Of a DNA stretch of 64,000 nt, positions 46,437-56,936 are shown in pieces. The stretch spans positions 133,334,420-133,398,419 of the forward strand of contig CM043964.1 of NCBI GenBank assembly GCA_014529385.2. Direction: 5' to 3'. The notes below the pieces were generated by a model. The model was not told where the DNA came from. It saw only the letters and a program-made list of their open reading frames with translations, and did not search any database. Numbering within the stretch: position 1 is the first letter of the stretch; every line of letters begins with the position of its first letter. The DNA is from Adiantum capillus-veneris. Lineage: Eukaryota; Streptophyta; Polypodiopsida; Polypodiales; Pteridaceae. A program made the translations under genes and the position numbers.

Positions 46437-46520
<84 letters not shown>
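45361..46520. repeat. (GA)n tracts alternating with ACCGGT palindromic units
   Basis: Eight or so (GA)n runs (longest about 45890-45950, 46038-46103 and 46437-46516) separated by units of GGTATGATACCGGTATGATACTGAGAAGTGA-like text of about 30-35 bases. CATACCGGTATG-type palindromes recur here as in the intron at 42.5-43.1 kb. Long Ser-Leu frames across this region are artefacts. Confidence 0.95.
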
Positions 46521-46635
46521 AGTTTACAGTAATAGGCAGGTATACACAAAATTATGCATTATGCATTTCTTAAGATGGTTACAGCTCAAAAGGCATACTA
46601 TTGTAGATAGACTCACTGACATCAAGTGATATTGT

Positions 46636-47267
46636 CTATAGTTTTGAGTTGCTGGGATGGGGTATCATGGGGATTTTGATTGCCCGAACAAGATGTGAAT
46701 ATATGAACACCTCTGGCTTTTTGTCCAAAAGCTCGTAGGTCTGCTCATTTATCATACGATAGTAAAACCCTTTGATAGCATAGGATCCTCGCCCAATGAT
46801 ATTGCCCCAGTCATCTTCAGCGTCTGAATGAAACTCTTGAATAGATGCAATGCATTTCACTATATAGAAATCCTCTTTTTCTTCATTGTCATTTGGTGCG
46901 GGAACAGAAAAATCATCACCAACAATAAGAGCTTGACTGAGGGTGTCATAGTGTCCTTCATATGCTGCATCCTCATTTATTTCGTCGTCATCGTCTTCCC
47001 CTTCTTCTGTAGGCTCCAAAATAAGGTATGTCCAGAAAGGAACGTGTGACTTGCTCACACATCTCCTTCACTTTTCTTGTTTACATGCACTACAGAAACA
47101 AGACAGTGAACGTGTTCTCAAAGTAGTTGTATCATGCTCTGAATATGCAGAAACAAAGTGCATTGAGCGGGTATTTTTTATAGCCTTCACATCCCAATTT
47201 TTTCCCCTTTCGACATCTCCCAATTCAATCACCCAAAAAATCCTGCTTACATAACGGGCCTGGGATG
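46636..47267 (-). pseudogene. Transposase-like gene, part 3' of the insertion
   Basis: Minus-strand frame continuing directly from 55550 across the inserted element: ASQARYVSRIFWVIELGD, then LSCFCSACKQEK, a TGA at about 47074 (CGA changed), CVSKSHVPFW, an acidic stretch, EDFYIVKCIASI, DDWGNIIGRGSYAIKGFYY and VFIYSHLVRAIKIPM to the stop at 46636. The Cys pattern (CFCxxC and a later C) followed by W recalls the zinc-binding C-terminal part of a group of uncharacterised eukaryotic transposon proteins; this recollection cannot be checked here. Ends 120 bases from the GA and palindrome array. Confidence 0.6.
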
Positions 47268-47811
47268 TGTCACAAAGTGATGACGTGGCGGACAGCAGAA
47301 ACCCTAATTTCTACCAAAAACCCTAAAATTCCTACAAACCCTAATTTTTGCCAAAAACCCTAAATTCCGGAAATCGCGGAGGCGGGTTATTAAATTTTAT
47401 TTATTTTTTTTGAAAAATGATGAGCGACGCGAATTTTGCTTTTGCTTTTTTTTATATAAAAAAAAAAGAAAAGACTGAGAGAGAGAGAACTGATGCTTTT
47501 GATTTTAAAAGCTTTTGGGGCTCTGCTTTTGGGCATCCCTTGTAACCTTTAAATTAGTGGTGAGGGCCTCACTTCTCAGAGCATCTGGACGCAGAGTCTG
47601 AGAGTGAAACCCTAACCGCTCTCTTGTACTTTGATGATTGATTAATACAAAAAGAAATACCGAAAGGGGCGCCAGTCTTTGGGGCCAATATCTCAAGGCA
47701 CGGAACTCCGCCGGGCCAGTGCAAATCTATTGTGATCTGTGAATTGTTTTGAAGTGGTTATTTGGTGCTGTCGCGGTTGATTCTTGACTTGGAGTGTCCA
47801 AGTTTGTTACA
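47268..47811 (+). repeat. Inverted LTR at the left end of the complex
   Basis: 544 bases, the reverse complement of 53399-53942 with scattered changes and the same length. Followed by GTGGTATCAGAG, so it is a 5' LTR with its primer site. The sequence leaves homology with the leader after about 38 bases. Confidence 0.92.
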
Positions 47812-47850
47812 GTGGTATCAGAGCACGGCCGATTTCTCTTCTATGGGAAA

Positions 47851-47969
47851 TCCGCCTCCGCGATTTCCGGAATTTAGGGTTTTTGGCAAAAATTAGGGTT
47901 TGCAAGAATTTTAGGGTTTCTGGCAGAAATTAGGGTTTCTGCTGTCCGCCACGTCATCACTTTGTGACA
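47851..47969 (-). repeat. Truncated 3' LTR of the complex
   Basis: Matches the last 120 bases of the LTR units (ATCCGCCTCCGCG to TTTGTGACA). The other 420 bases are replaced by the inverted LTR. Microhomology of a few bases (GAAAT/AATCC) is seen at the junction. Confidence 0.85.
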
Positions 47970-48574
47970 TACCCCCCTCTTGAAAGCATTGTAATCAACC
48001 GCGATTACCCCTGCAAAACCGACAAAAGCCATAAACCGTCTTAGCAAACACTGACTGTTAGTACCTACGTACTAGGAACGCACATCTAGCACATGTACAA
48101 AATCGACAGTCACATCACACGACATCACAGGACATCACCAGACATCACAGGACATCACATGACATTCAACATTCATTCGGATCTTAGACCATGATTTACC
48201 GGCAATGTAGCTAGCAATCACATCTAGGTCCAATCGGGACCTCATCGATGTCCGATTGACTAACCCCTATTGCAACCATGTCTATTCGAGATCAATCAGA
48301 CCAAAATGCTGCAGTCATTTCGGCTATCAGTTCCTGCACTCACAAGAAGTCAAGAACAAATCAGTATCATAATCAGGAATTCCATTTCATAAAGTCATCC
48401 AGCAGAATACTGTCAGCTCTCAGTATCCCTGAAGCTCAAAGAGACATCAGTGACTTTAGTATCAAAATCGAGGCATCTGTTGACAAGGGAGCGGAGTAAC
48501 TCCCCTCTTGTGCATCCCACTGCACCAGATCTTCGGCCAAGCTGAGTTCTGGGTTCCGTTTGGAGTAGACTATG
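47970..48574 (-). other. 3' non-coding region of the third chromovirus
   Basis: Between the chromodomain stop and the LTR. Contains a short GACATCACAG tandem repeat (about 48115-48165). Closely matched by 62914-63540 and, in part, by 36088-36275. Confidence 0.65.
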
Positions 48575-51238
48575 CTAAACCAAAACATCGAGGTAAAGTT
48601 TCACAATCCGAGGAGTATCTGCTAGGTCCTCCTCCTCCATCCACTTCGCATCAAATGCAGGAAAATTCTTGAACTTAACCAAGAACCGCCTTCGGACTTT
48701 ACCCCTATTCTTCGTATCCTTATGTGCCAAAATCTGTTCAGGAACAAGGATCTCCTCGTTTTCTTCCACTTCGGGTTGCTCATCAGGCTCCCCATCATCA
48801 GGCACATCACCCTTAACAGGGTTCAAGAGACTCACATGCAATGCATTATGAATCCTCCAAGTATCTGGCAGTTCCAATCGGAAGGAGACATTATTAATCT
48901 TGTCAGTAATGTGGAAAGGTCCGTAGTATCACATACTAAGCTTTGGAGAAAGCCTCTCCTTTCCCTTTTTCTTTCTTAGGCGTGCCTTCTCAAAAGTAAG
49001 AGCACCCAATCATCCTCCTTCAGTTTCAAGTCGCGACGATGGCGATCCGCTGCCTTTTTCTCTCGTTCTTGAGACTCCTGCAAAGTCTCGCGAACCTTGG
49101 CAAAAGCCGTATCCAAATCTCGCAAATATTCATCCGCTTCAAATATCTAATCTTTCGTGCTCAGGAAGGATGGAACCTTCGCAGCAGTTTCAACAATCTC
49201 ATATGGCGTCTTCCCCGTCGAAGAGTGTATCGTGTTATTGTAGGCAAATTCCACCAAAGGTAAGTTCTTTTCCCATTGAGTCTTCTGATGCGAGATACAA
49301 GACTTCAATAAATCTAAAATCACTGAATTGGCAATCTTAGATTGCCCGTCAGTCTGCAAGTGGAACGATGACGAGAACTGCAACCGCGTGCGAATGTTCT
49401 CCCAAATTGCCTTCTAAAACAAACTCATAAATCTGGGGTCTATGTCGGAGAGAATCGTCTCAGACGTGCCATGTAATCGGAAAATCATCGTGATCATTCT
49501 GTATTCTCGGGAGATCAAAAAAAATGAAATCCATTTCAATATTTTCCCAGGGGCGGGTGGGTATGGGTAAAGGCTGTAACAATCCTTGTGCCTTATGCCT
49601 GTCAAACTTGACCTTCTGGCATACCAAGCAACTGCGCACAAACTCTTCCACATCCTTCTTCAGTCTCCGCCAAAAGAAATCTCTCTCTACCCCTTTCATG
49701 GTGGTAGCAATGCCGCGGTGACCCGTAAAAGGTGGACAGTGGCAATCAGTCATAACCTTTTCCCTCAACGGCTGTGTAACTCACAACATAGTCTTTTTCA
49801 TCAAGTAGCCTTCCCGAAGGGAGTATCCAGCTACTGTCTCCCCATCCCGTATCCGTGTGAAAATATCTGCAAAATCTGTATCTGTGGCACACTGATCGAC
49901 CATATCCTCGAAGCTCCTATGATGTATCGCGGAAATAGCCAGAACCAACGGTTTCGGAGACAAAGCATCTACCACCACATTCTTCTGACCCTGCACATGG
50001 ACAATCTGTAAGTGGAACTGTGACAAGATGTTCACCCACCGCATCTGCTTTTCCGAAAGCTGCTTCTGTGACAAGAAGTAGCGCAAACTCTGATGGTCTG
50101 TAAAGACAGTAAAATCCGCTCCGAGTAGGTAATGCCGCCACTGAGTAAGAGCGTGGATAACCGCCAAAAGCTCTTTCCCATAGATCTGTGCTGTCATCTC
50201 CGGCCTAGAGAACAAACGGCTCTCGTAAGCTATGACATCGCCTTCTTGCATCAAGACCGTACCCACACTACGACCACAAGCATCACAAAATACTTCAAAT
50301 GACTTCTGCAAGTCCAGCAAAGTCAAATCTGGTCCTATAGTGAATTTCTCTTTCAATGTCTGAAAGGCAGTCACCTCTGTGGGTCCCCACGAAAAAGGTA
50401 CTTCTTTCTGTGTCAAGGTATGCAAAGGGGAAGAAACCTCTGCAAACTTTCGTATGAGCCGCCTGTAGTACGAACAGAGTCCCAAGAAGCTTCTAGCTTC
50501 ATGGACATTCCTCAAATCGGGCCATTTACGGATAGTCTCTATCTTGGCCGGGTTCATTTGCACTCCTGCTGTTGACACAATGTGTCCCAAAAAATGTATC
50601 TCTGGTAGGAAAAATTCACTTTTCTTTGCATTAATCACTAACGTGTGATCTTGTAATGCCTGAAAGACTTGAAGCAGATGATCTTTGTGTTCTGCCTCAT
50701 TCTTGGAGAAAACAATGATGTCGTCAAAGAAAGTGCCAACAAATAGCCTGTACTCTCGAAAAATCCTATCCATCATCCGGTTAAATGTCGCAGGAGCATT
50801 GGTTAAGCCAAAAGGCATCACCAAAAACTCAAATAACCCAAAAGTCATCCGAAAAGCTGTCTTGTAGACATCTCCTGGTGCTATCCTGATCTGATGATAT
50901 CCACTCTTCAAGTCAATCCTGCTAAAGCACGAGGATCCCTGTAACCTGTCGAGTATATCATCGATCCTAGGAATCGGAAATCTGTTCTTGATGGTGATTT
51001 CGTTGAGAGTGCTATAATCGATGCACATTCTCCAAGATCCGTCTTTCTTCAAAACCAACAACACTGGAGAGCAATACGGTGAAGTACTAGGCTGGACAAG
51101 ACCCTTTTCCAAGAGGTCTTTCACTGAGTTCATAATCTTTTCATTTTGTACTCGGCTCACACGATAAGGTGGCCGATTCGGTGGCGTGCTTCCAGATATC
51201 AGATCAATGGTATGATCTTCAGGCCCTCTCAAAAGCAA
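48575..51238 (-). pseudogene. Pol of the third chromovirus: RT, RNase H, integrase, chromodomain
   Basis: Residues from 51238 down to 49781 are one open frame of 485 codons: RT with CIDYSTLNEITIKNRFPIPR and catalytic FFDDIIVFS (about 50725), RNase H (FEVFCDACGRSVGTVLMQ) and the start of integrase. A stop at 49781 is followed in another frame by the integrase zinc site (HRGIATTMKG, CLVCQ) and core pieces (49768-49147), and then by the linker and chromodomain (48877-48575: EQILAHKDTK, FLVKFKNFPAFDAKWMEEEDL). The polymerase is the best preserved of the four family members in the window, but the broken integrase rules out autonomy. Confidence 0.88.
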
Positions 51239-51640
51239 TCGGCATGAGCGTGGAGAAAAAAAAATCTTGGCGTTCTTTTCTTCAGGTCAAAACATATTCA
51301 ACCTTTATCCATCGTTCAGTTCTCCCAAAAGAATGAGTAAGAAAACTGAAGTTCATCAAGTACAATCTCTAAACCCTTCATTTATCAAAGTCGCTTTCTC
51401 GGCCCGGTAGTCAACCACGGCGTAGTTCTTGTGGTACCAAGGGATCCCGAGTAGAACTTCACTCGCGTGCCCTCAACACCCCTGTCATTGCAAACGAAGT
51501 TTGCCAATGCTCGGTGTAATGGCAACATCCCATCCGGGTGCCAGTCGAACTACCTCCGCGTGTAGAGTCAGTCTGTCGGGCGTAGTTCCAAATCGAGCCG
51601 CCAATTCCAAGTGAAAAGAAGTTGGCCTTGGCTCCTTCAA
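51239..51640 (-). pseudogene. Protease region of the third chromovirus
   Basis: No long frame is left. Short text such as EGAKANFFSL (about 51620) corresponds to the protease start seen better in the 60.9-kb element (FDGGAKANFIS). Stops and indels throughout. Confidence 0.6.
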
Positions 51641-53327
51641 AAGAGCTTCCTGATCCTTCGCTTTGCCCCAAAAGCGGCAAAGTTTGTACTTTCATTCATT
51701 AGATTCGGTGTAGGTCCCATGCCATGTGGTACCAGTTCTGCTTTTCTATCTGCCTTTTCTGCCACATTCCTCAGCTGCTCTCGAACTCTCAGACCTGTCG
51801 TCGTCTTTATTATTCTGTTCTTTCTGTGCCTTATCAAGGCACTTTGCGGAAATATGTCCATGTTCCCCGCATCCAAAGCACTACCCCTCTCTGATGAAGC
51901 GAGCTCTCTCCTCAGGAGTAAGCTTGGGTCGTGCATCCTTTTTTTTTTCTCTGGGTTGCTCTTTTTCATTCTACTTTCATTCTCAGAAGTCTGCTCGGCT
52001 CGTTGTGTCATGGCCTCATCTGTGGGGTAGGTCAGACTGCCAGAGTGAATGGCAAAGCCCGCTTCGCATGACTCATCAACTCCTGAATAGAAGCTGACTT
52101 CTGTTCCAAGCAGTGATTTCGGATCTCTGTAGGTAAACCCAAGGTAAACCGCTCAATCTGTTCTCTGAACGAGATCTTCTTGAATGAAGAGGCGGGTAGA
52201 AAAGAGCTCCAGAATCTTTCACAATAAGAATTCACTGTATTGCTCTTGGTCATCCGGAGATGGTTCCAAGCAGCTCGTATATCTCGCTCAAACTCTTGAG
52301 TCAACCAAGAAGAAATAAAAAGCCTCTTGAATTTCAGCCATGTAGCTGGCACAGTCTTGCTTAATAGAAGCGTGGACAGAAGCGTGGACCACCAAGTACG
52401 AGCATTCCCCTTAAAGTAAGAGGCAGCTCTCCGAATCTTGGAGTGCTCTGAATAGCGTCCTCCCGCTAAAGTGATGTCAAACTGCTGTATAAAAGACAAA
52501 GCCTTCGAAGCATCTGAGTATCCTGAAAAGTATCAAACTTGATCGAGTGGCCACCTTCCTTAAACTCTCGGACTTTCTTGCTTTTATCTTCGAGAAAGTC
52601 ATACTGGTTGGCTTTGTAAAAATTCTTCTTGTTCGCATAAAACTTTCCGTCATCGGAACCTGAGCTGTCTGTAGACGAGTCCTCAGTAGAACTATGAGTC
52701 TCTGGGCGAGATTTAGCCTTCTTTTCCTTTCTCTTGCCCTTTCCAAAGCGTTGCTTCTTGCTTCGCTTTTTACCTTTTCTGTCTTCTTCGCTCGAATTCG
52801 AGGAGCTAGAAGAACTGTCAGAAGAAGAAGAAGAAGAACTAGGTAGGTCTTCAAACTTGACGCGCTTCTTCAATTTCTTTGCCTTGTCAAATGTCGACCC
52901 ACGACCTAAATATCCCGGGAAGTCAGTACCTTTGTTCTACTTTTTGCCGTGCTTTTTGCCTTTCTTTTGCACGTCGAAAAGCTGAGCAATCCGTGCATCA
53001 ACCACGTTCTCTAGTTCCTGCTCCGTATATTTTCTTGAAGGCAGAAGGTTTCTTGAGATCGGGTTTCGGGAGTGGTGTTGTGGTTCTCTTCCACTCCGTC
53101 TGTACCTCTTCCAAAGAGGTCTGGTTCATATATTTTGCCGTCTTCGGATCCTTGGCAAAATTGAGCATCATCATTGTTGCATCGCCAATCAATTGACGAC
53201 GCTCCATCTCTCTTTGCTCCGCCTGAGTAGACCGAGGCGGGCCATACTCTCTGTCTGAATCTTCGTTGTGATCCCAGCCCGCATCTCCAGATGCAGAGCG
53301 AGTCGACTGATCATTGCTTGAAGCCAT
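51641..53327 (-). pseudogene. Gag of the third chromovirus
   Basis: Start ATG at 53327 (MASSNDQSTRSASGDAGW). Then an acidic N-terminus, a linker, a long Ser run with acidic residues followed by KKRSKK-type basic text (about 52700-52850), FYKANQYDFLEDK, the gag core (FKGNARTWWSTLL, FKRLFISSWLTQEF, IERFTLGLPTEIR), and a CCHC knuckle CFGCGEHGHISAKC at about 51870 preceded by a TAG. The core is shared with the copies at 39.7 and 61.3 kb. A frameshift near 52510 and others break it. A Ser/Lys-rich Gag extension of this kind is unusual. Confidence 0.8.
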
Positions 53328-53386
53328 AGGTGCCGCGGAAAAAAAATTCGGGGATCGAATTTCCCGTAGAAGAGAAATCGGCCGTG

Positions 53387-53398
53387 CTCTGATACCAC
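53387..53398 (-). other. Primer-binding site (third chromovirus)
   Basis: GTGGTATCAGAG on the minus strand, directly next to the first LTR unit. Confidence 0.88.
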
Positions 53399-55549
53399 TG
53401 TAACAAACTTGGACACTCCAAGTCAAGAATCAACCGCGACAGCACCAAATAACCACTTCAAAACAATTCACAGATCACAATAGATTTGCACTGGCCCGGC
53501 GGAGTTCCGTGCCTGGAGATATTGGCCCCAAAGACTGGCGCCCCTTTCGGTATTTCTTTTTATATTAATCAATCATCAAAGTACAAGAGAGCGGTTAGGG
53601 TTTCACTCTCAGACTCTGCGTCCAGATGCTCTGAGAAGTGAGGCCCTCACCACTAATTTAAAGGTTACAAGGGATGCCCAAAAGCAGAGCCCCAAAAGCT
53701 TTTAAAATCAAAAGCATCAGTTCTCTCTCTCTCTTAGAGAGTCTTTTCTATTTTTTTATATAAAAAAAAGCAAAAGCAAAATTCGCGTCGCTCATCATTT
53801 TTCAAAAAAAAAAAATTTAATAACCCGCCTTCGCGATTTCCGGAATTTAGGGTTTTTGGCAAAAATTAGGGTTTGCAGGAATTTTAGGGTTTTTGGCAGA
53901 AATTAGGGTTTCTGCTGTCCGCCACGTCATCACTTTGTGACATTGGACACTCCAAGTCAAGAATCAACCGCGACAGCACCAAATAACCACTTCAAAACAA
54001 TTCACAGATCACAATAGATTTGCACTGGCCCGGCGGAGTTCCGTGCCTGGAGATATTGGCCCCAAAGACTGGCGCCCCTTTCGGTATTTCTTTTTATATT
54101 AATCAATCATCAAAGTACAAGAGAGCGGTTAGGGTTTCACTCTCAGACTCTGCGTCCAGATGCTCTGAGAAGTGAGGCCCTCACCACTAATTTAAAGGTT
54201 ACAAGGGATGCCCAAAAGCAGAGCCCCAAAAGCTTTTAAAATCAAAAGCATCAGTTCTCTCTCTCTCTTAGAGAGTCTTTTCTATTTTTTTATATAAAAA
54301 AAAGCAAAAGCAAAATTCGCGTCGCTCATCATTTTTCAAAAAAAAAAAAATTTAATAACCCGCCTTCGCGATTTCCGGAATTTAGGGTTTTTGGCAAAAA
54401 TTAGGGTTTGCAGGAATTTTAGGGTTTTTGGCAGAAATTAGGGTTTCTGCTGTCCGCCACGTCATCACTTTGTGACATTGGACACTCCAAGTCAAGAATC
54501 AACCGCGACAGCACCAAATAACCACTTCAAAACAATTCACAGATCACAATAGATTTGCACTGGCCCGGCGGAGTTCCGTGCCTGGAGATATTGGCCCCAA
54601 AGACTGGCGCCCCTTTCGGTATTTCTTTTTATATTAATCAATCATCAAAGTACAAGAGAGCGGTTAGGGTTTCACTCTCAGACTCTGCGTCCAGATGCTC
54701 TGAGAAGTGAGGCCCTCACCACTAATTTAAAGGTTACAAGGGATGCCCAAAAGCAGAGCCCCAAAAGCTTTTAAAATCAAAAGCATCAGTTCTCTCTCTC
54801 TCTTAGAGAGTCTTTTCTATTTTTTTATATAAAAAAAAGCAAAAGCAAAATTCGCGTCGCTCATCATTTTTCAAAAAAAAAAAATTTAATAACCCGCCTT
54901 CGCGATTTCCGGAATTTAGGGTTTTTGGCAAAAATTAGGGTTTGCAGGAATTTTAGGGTTTCTGGCAGAAATTAGGGTTTCTGCTGTCCGCCACGTCATC
55001 ACTTTGTGACATTGGACACTCCAAGTCAAGAATCAACCGCGACAGCACCAAATAACCACTTCAAAACAATTCACAGATCACAATAGATTTGCACTGGCCC
55101 GGCGGAGTTCCGTGCCTTGAGATATTGGCCCCAAAGACTGGCGCCCCTTTCGGTATTTCTTTTTATATTAATCAATCATCAAAGTACAAGAGAGCGGTTA
55201 GGGTTTCACTCTCAGACTCTGCGTCCAGATGCTCTGAGAAGTGAGGCCCTCACCACTAATTTAAAGGTTACAAGGGATGCCCAAAAGCAGAGCCCCAAAA
55301 GCTTTTAAAATCAAAAGCATCAGTTCTCTCTCTCTCTCTCTCTTAGAGAGTCTTTTTTTTTTTTTATATAAAAAAAAAGCAAATGCAAAATTCGCGTCGC
55401 TCATCATTTTTCAAAAAAAAAAATTAATAATCCGCCTCCGCGATTTCTGGAATTTAGGGTTTTTGGCAAAAATTAGGGTTTGTAGGAATTTTAGGGTTTC
55501 TGGCAGAAATTAGGGTTTCTGCTGTCCGCCACATCATCACTTTGTGACA
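53399..55549 (-). repeat. Tandem array of four LTRs, unit about 535 bp
   Basis: Units are 53399-53942 (544), 53943-54477 (535), 54478-55011 (534) and 55012-55549 (538). Each junction reads TTTGTGACA then TTGGACACTCC, so units two to four lack the 10 outer bases TGTAACAAAC. Units one to three are almost identical; unit four differs more (longer CT run, several substitutions), so the other copies probably arose later by duplication. The units contain AAACCCTAA/TTTAGGG-like text. Confidence 0.96.
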
Positions 55550-55760
55550 GGATGCATAGGTGGCCGTAGCACCATCTGACAAGGTCCGTCTCAATAATGC
55601 CACAACATCTGTAGCACAGTCTATCTTTGGGCAGTTTGGCTGCAATTGGTATTGAGTTAAAGACATTTTTATCACTGCTTCCGCACCGTCTTGTTCTCCC
55701 TTACCATGTCCGGATCCAAAAAAAATCCAAGACATTTTCCATCCCGTAAAAACACTGTAT
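55550..55760 (-). pseudogene. Transposase-like gene, part 5' of the insertion
   Basis: An acceptor (AAAATTACAG, ending at 55761) opens a minus-strand exon reading FTGWKMSWIFFGSGHGKGEQ, then DGAEAVIKM, and DVVALLRRTLSDGATATYAS up to the insertion site, continuing at 47267. HGKGxxDGAxAxIK is a signature I associate with RNase H-like, transposon-derived proteins in many eukaryotes, where it lies near the end of the catalytic core. Upstream exons are not found; LTR debris begins at about 55866. Confidence 0.55.
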
Positions 55761-56403
55761 CTGTAATTTTATTACAACTTTAATGCCACTATTATAGGTC
55801 TCTATATTAAAACCACCTTCAGATAATGTTTGTTAGAACATGGTATACCTGGCAAGGAAAGCTGTCGGTAGCCACGTCATCACTTTGTGACACTAATGGC
55901 TGAAAGCTGAGCACAAAAATGTTGGTTGGCTGATGCTGAAACGCTGGTTCTACTGCTGAGAAAAGGTTGAAAACTGTCTGCTACTATATGTTGAAAACGT
56001 TGATGTACTACTGGGGTGAAAACCAATAGTGCTGGCTGGTCCTGCTGGTCTTGATGTTGAAAACCAAAACACTGGCTGGTCCTGTGAAAAACGCTAGGAC
56101 TGATGGGTAGTTGCTGACAAGCGTTGGCCTTGTCGGCACCAAACGCTAGCCTTGCTGGTTCTACGAAGAAGCTCCCTATCTGCTCCTCCCCCTTCAACTG
56201 GCGCCCACCGGCCTCTCCTCATATAGGTGTCAACATGCTGAGTTGAGCTGTCACAAAATGCTGACATGTCAAAGCCCCGAAGAATAAAGCCAACTTGCAG
56301 ATGTCGACCGAGGGGCCTAAACCCTAAGAAGAACAAGTAGCAGAAGAAGAAGTCCTACCAACTTATGCGCACCCCGTTCGATGGGGCCCTAGTGACATAA
56401 AGA
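55761..56403. other. LTR debris and CTG-rich repeats
   Basis: CCACGTCATCACTTTGTGACA at 55872-55892 equals the outer end of the chromovirus LTR, but the rest of that LTR is not adjacent. About 55893-56170 has loose repeats of GCTGGTTCTACTGCTGA-like and GTTGAAAAC text. No gene. Confidence 0.5.
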
Positions 56404-56429
56404 GATTAAAATAAAGCAGGACTCACACA

Positions 56430-56885
56430 CACACACACGCAAAGCTGATGACGTGGCATCTGTAGGAAATTCCAAAAATTGCGCTGACATGATGACGTGG
56501 TAGGCTGTACGGATTTCTACGTTTTGTGTTGATTGCTGTACAAAAATTCCAGGATTTACATTGGCAGCTTTTTGGGCATTGCTTTTGGACCGGATGCTTT
56601 TGAGTTTGAAGGCTTTTCACTGTAAACTGCTTTTGGGGCCTAGGGCCTTTAAATATGAGTTAAGGGCTCATTTTCTGGCATGCTTCCTGGAGAAGGTGCA
56701 AAATCTGGAGTACCGGCTTGTACTGAGTTGATGCAATATAAAGAAATACCGAAAGGGGCGCCAAGGAATTCCGCCACTTTGTGTGCGTGTCGTCTCTCTC
56801 TTTCAGTTCAGTTGTTATTGAAGTGCTAAAAGTCTGTTCAGTCTGTTCTTTTTCTATTGGCACGTGGTGTCCGTCTTGTGACACG
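56430..56885 (+). repeat. Diverged LTR fragment, plus orientation
   Basis: Shares, in order, GATGACGTGG, TTGGGCATTGCTTTTGG-like text, a short run to AAAGAAATACCGAAAGGGGCGCCA and AATTCCGCC with the chromovirus LTRs, but is otherwise diverged. Probably an LTR of a related older family. Includes a short (CA)n run just before it (56427-56437). Confidence 0.6.
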
Positions 56886-56936
56886 AGCAAAGTCAATTCA
56901 GCCCATGATTTCTTAACTGTGACAAGATGTTCGCCC

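Larger units (their letters stand above)
47268..55549. mobile_element. Aberrant chromovirus insertion with inverted and tandem LTRs
   Basis: An 8,282-base insertion flanked by GGATG (47263-47267 and 55550-55554). From left: a complete LTR in plus orientation (47268-47811), its primer site and about 25 more bases, a switch near 47850 into the end of a minus-oriented LTR (to 47969), minus-strand internal sequence (47970-53398), then four minus-oriented LTR units (53399-55549). Both outer ends therefore carry the same LTR terminus, TGTCACAAAG inward. Host gene frame continues exactly when this block plus one GGATG is removed, which shows it occupies a single insertion site. Confidence 0.88.

Noticed and set aside
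45395-46549. Long minus-strand ORFs rich in Ser-Leu
   Set aside because: They are translations of (GA)n and the palindromic repeats and have no coding character.
54120-55308. Repeated 61-63-codon ORFs in the LTR (for example at 55117)
   Set aside because: They appear only as part of each LTR copy and have no recognisable domain; treated as chance frames.
53399-55549. Regularly spaced repeats as a CRISPR-like array
   Set aside because: The repeats are whole LTRs with no unique spacers, in plant nuclear DNA.
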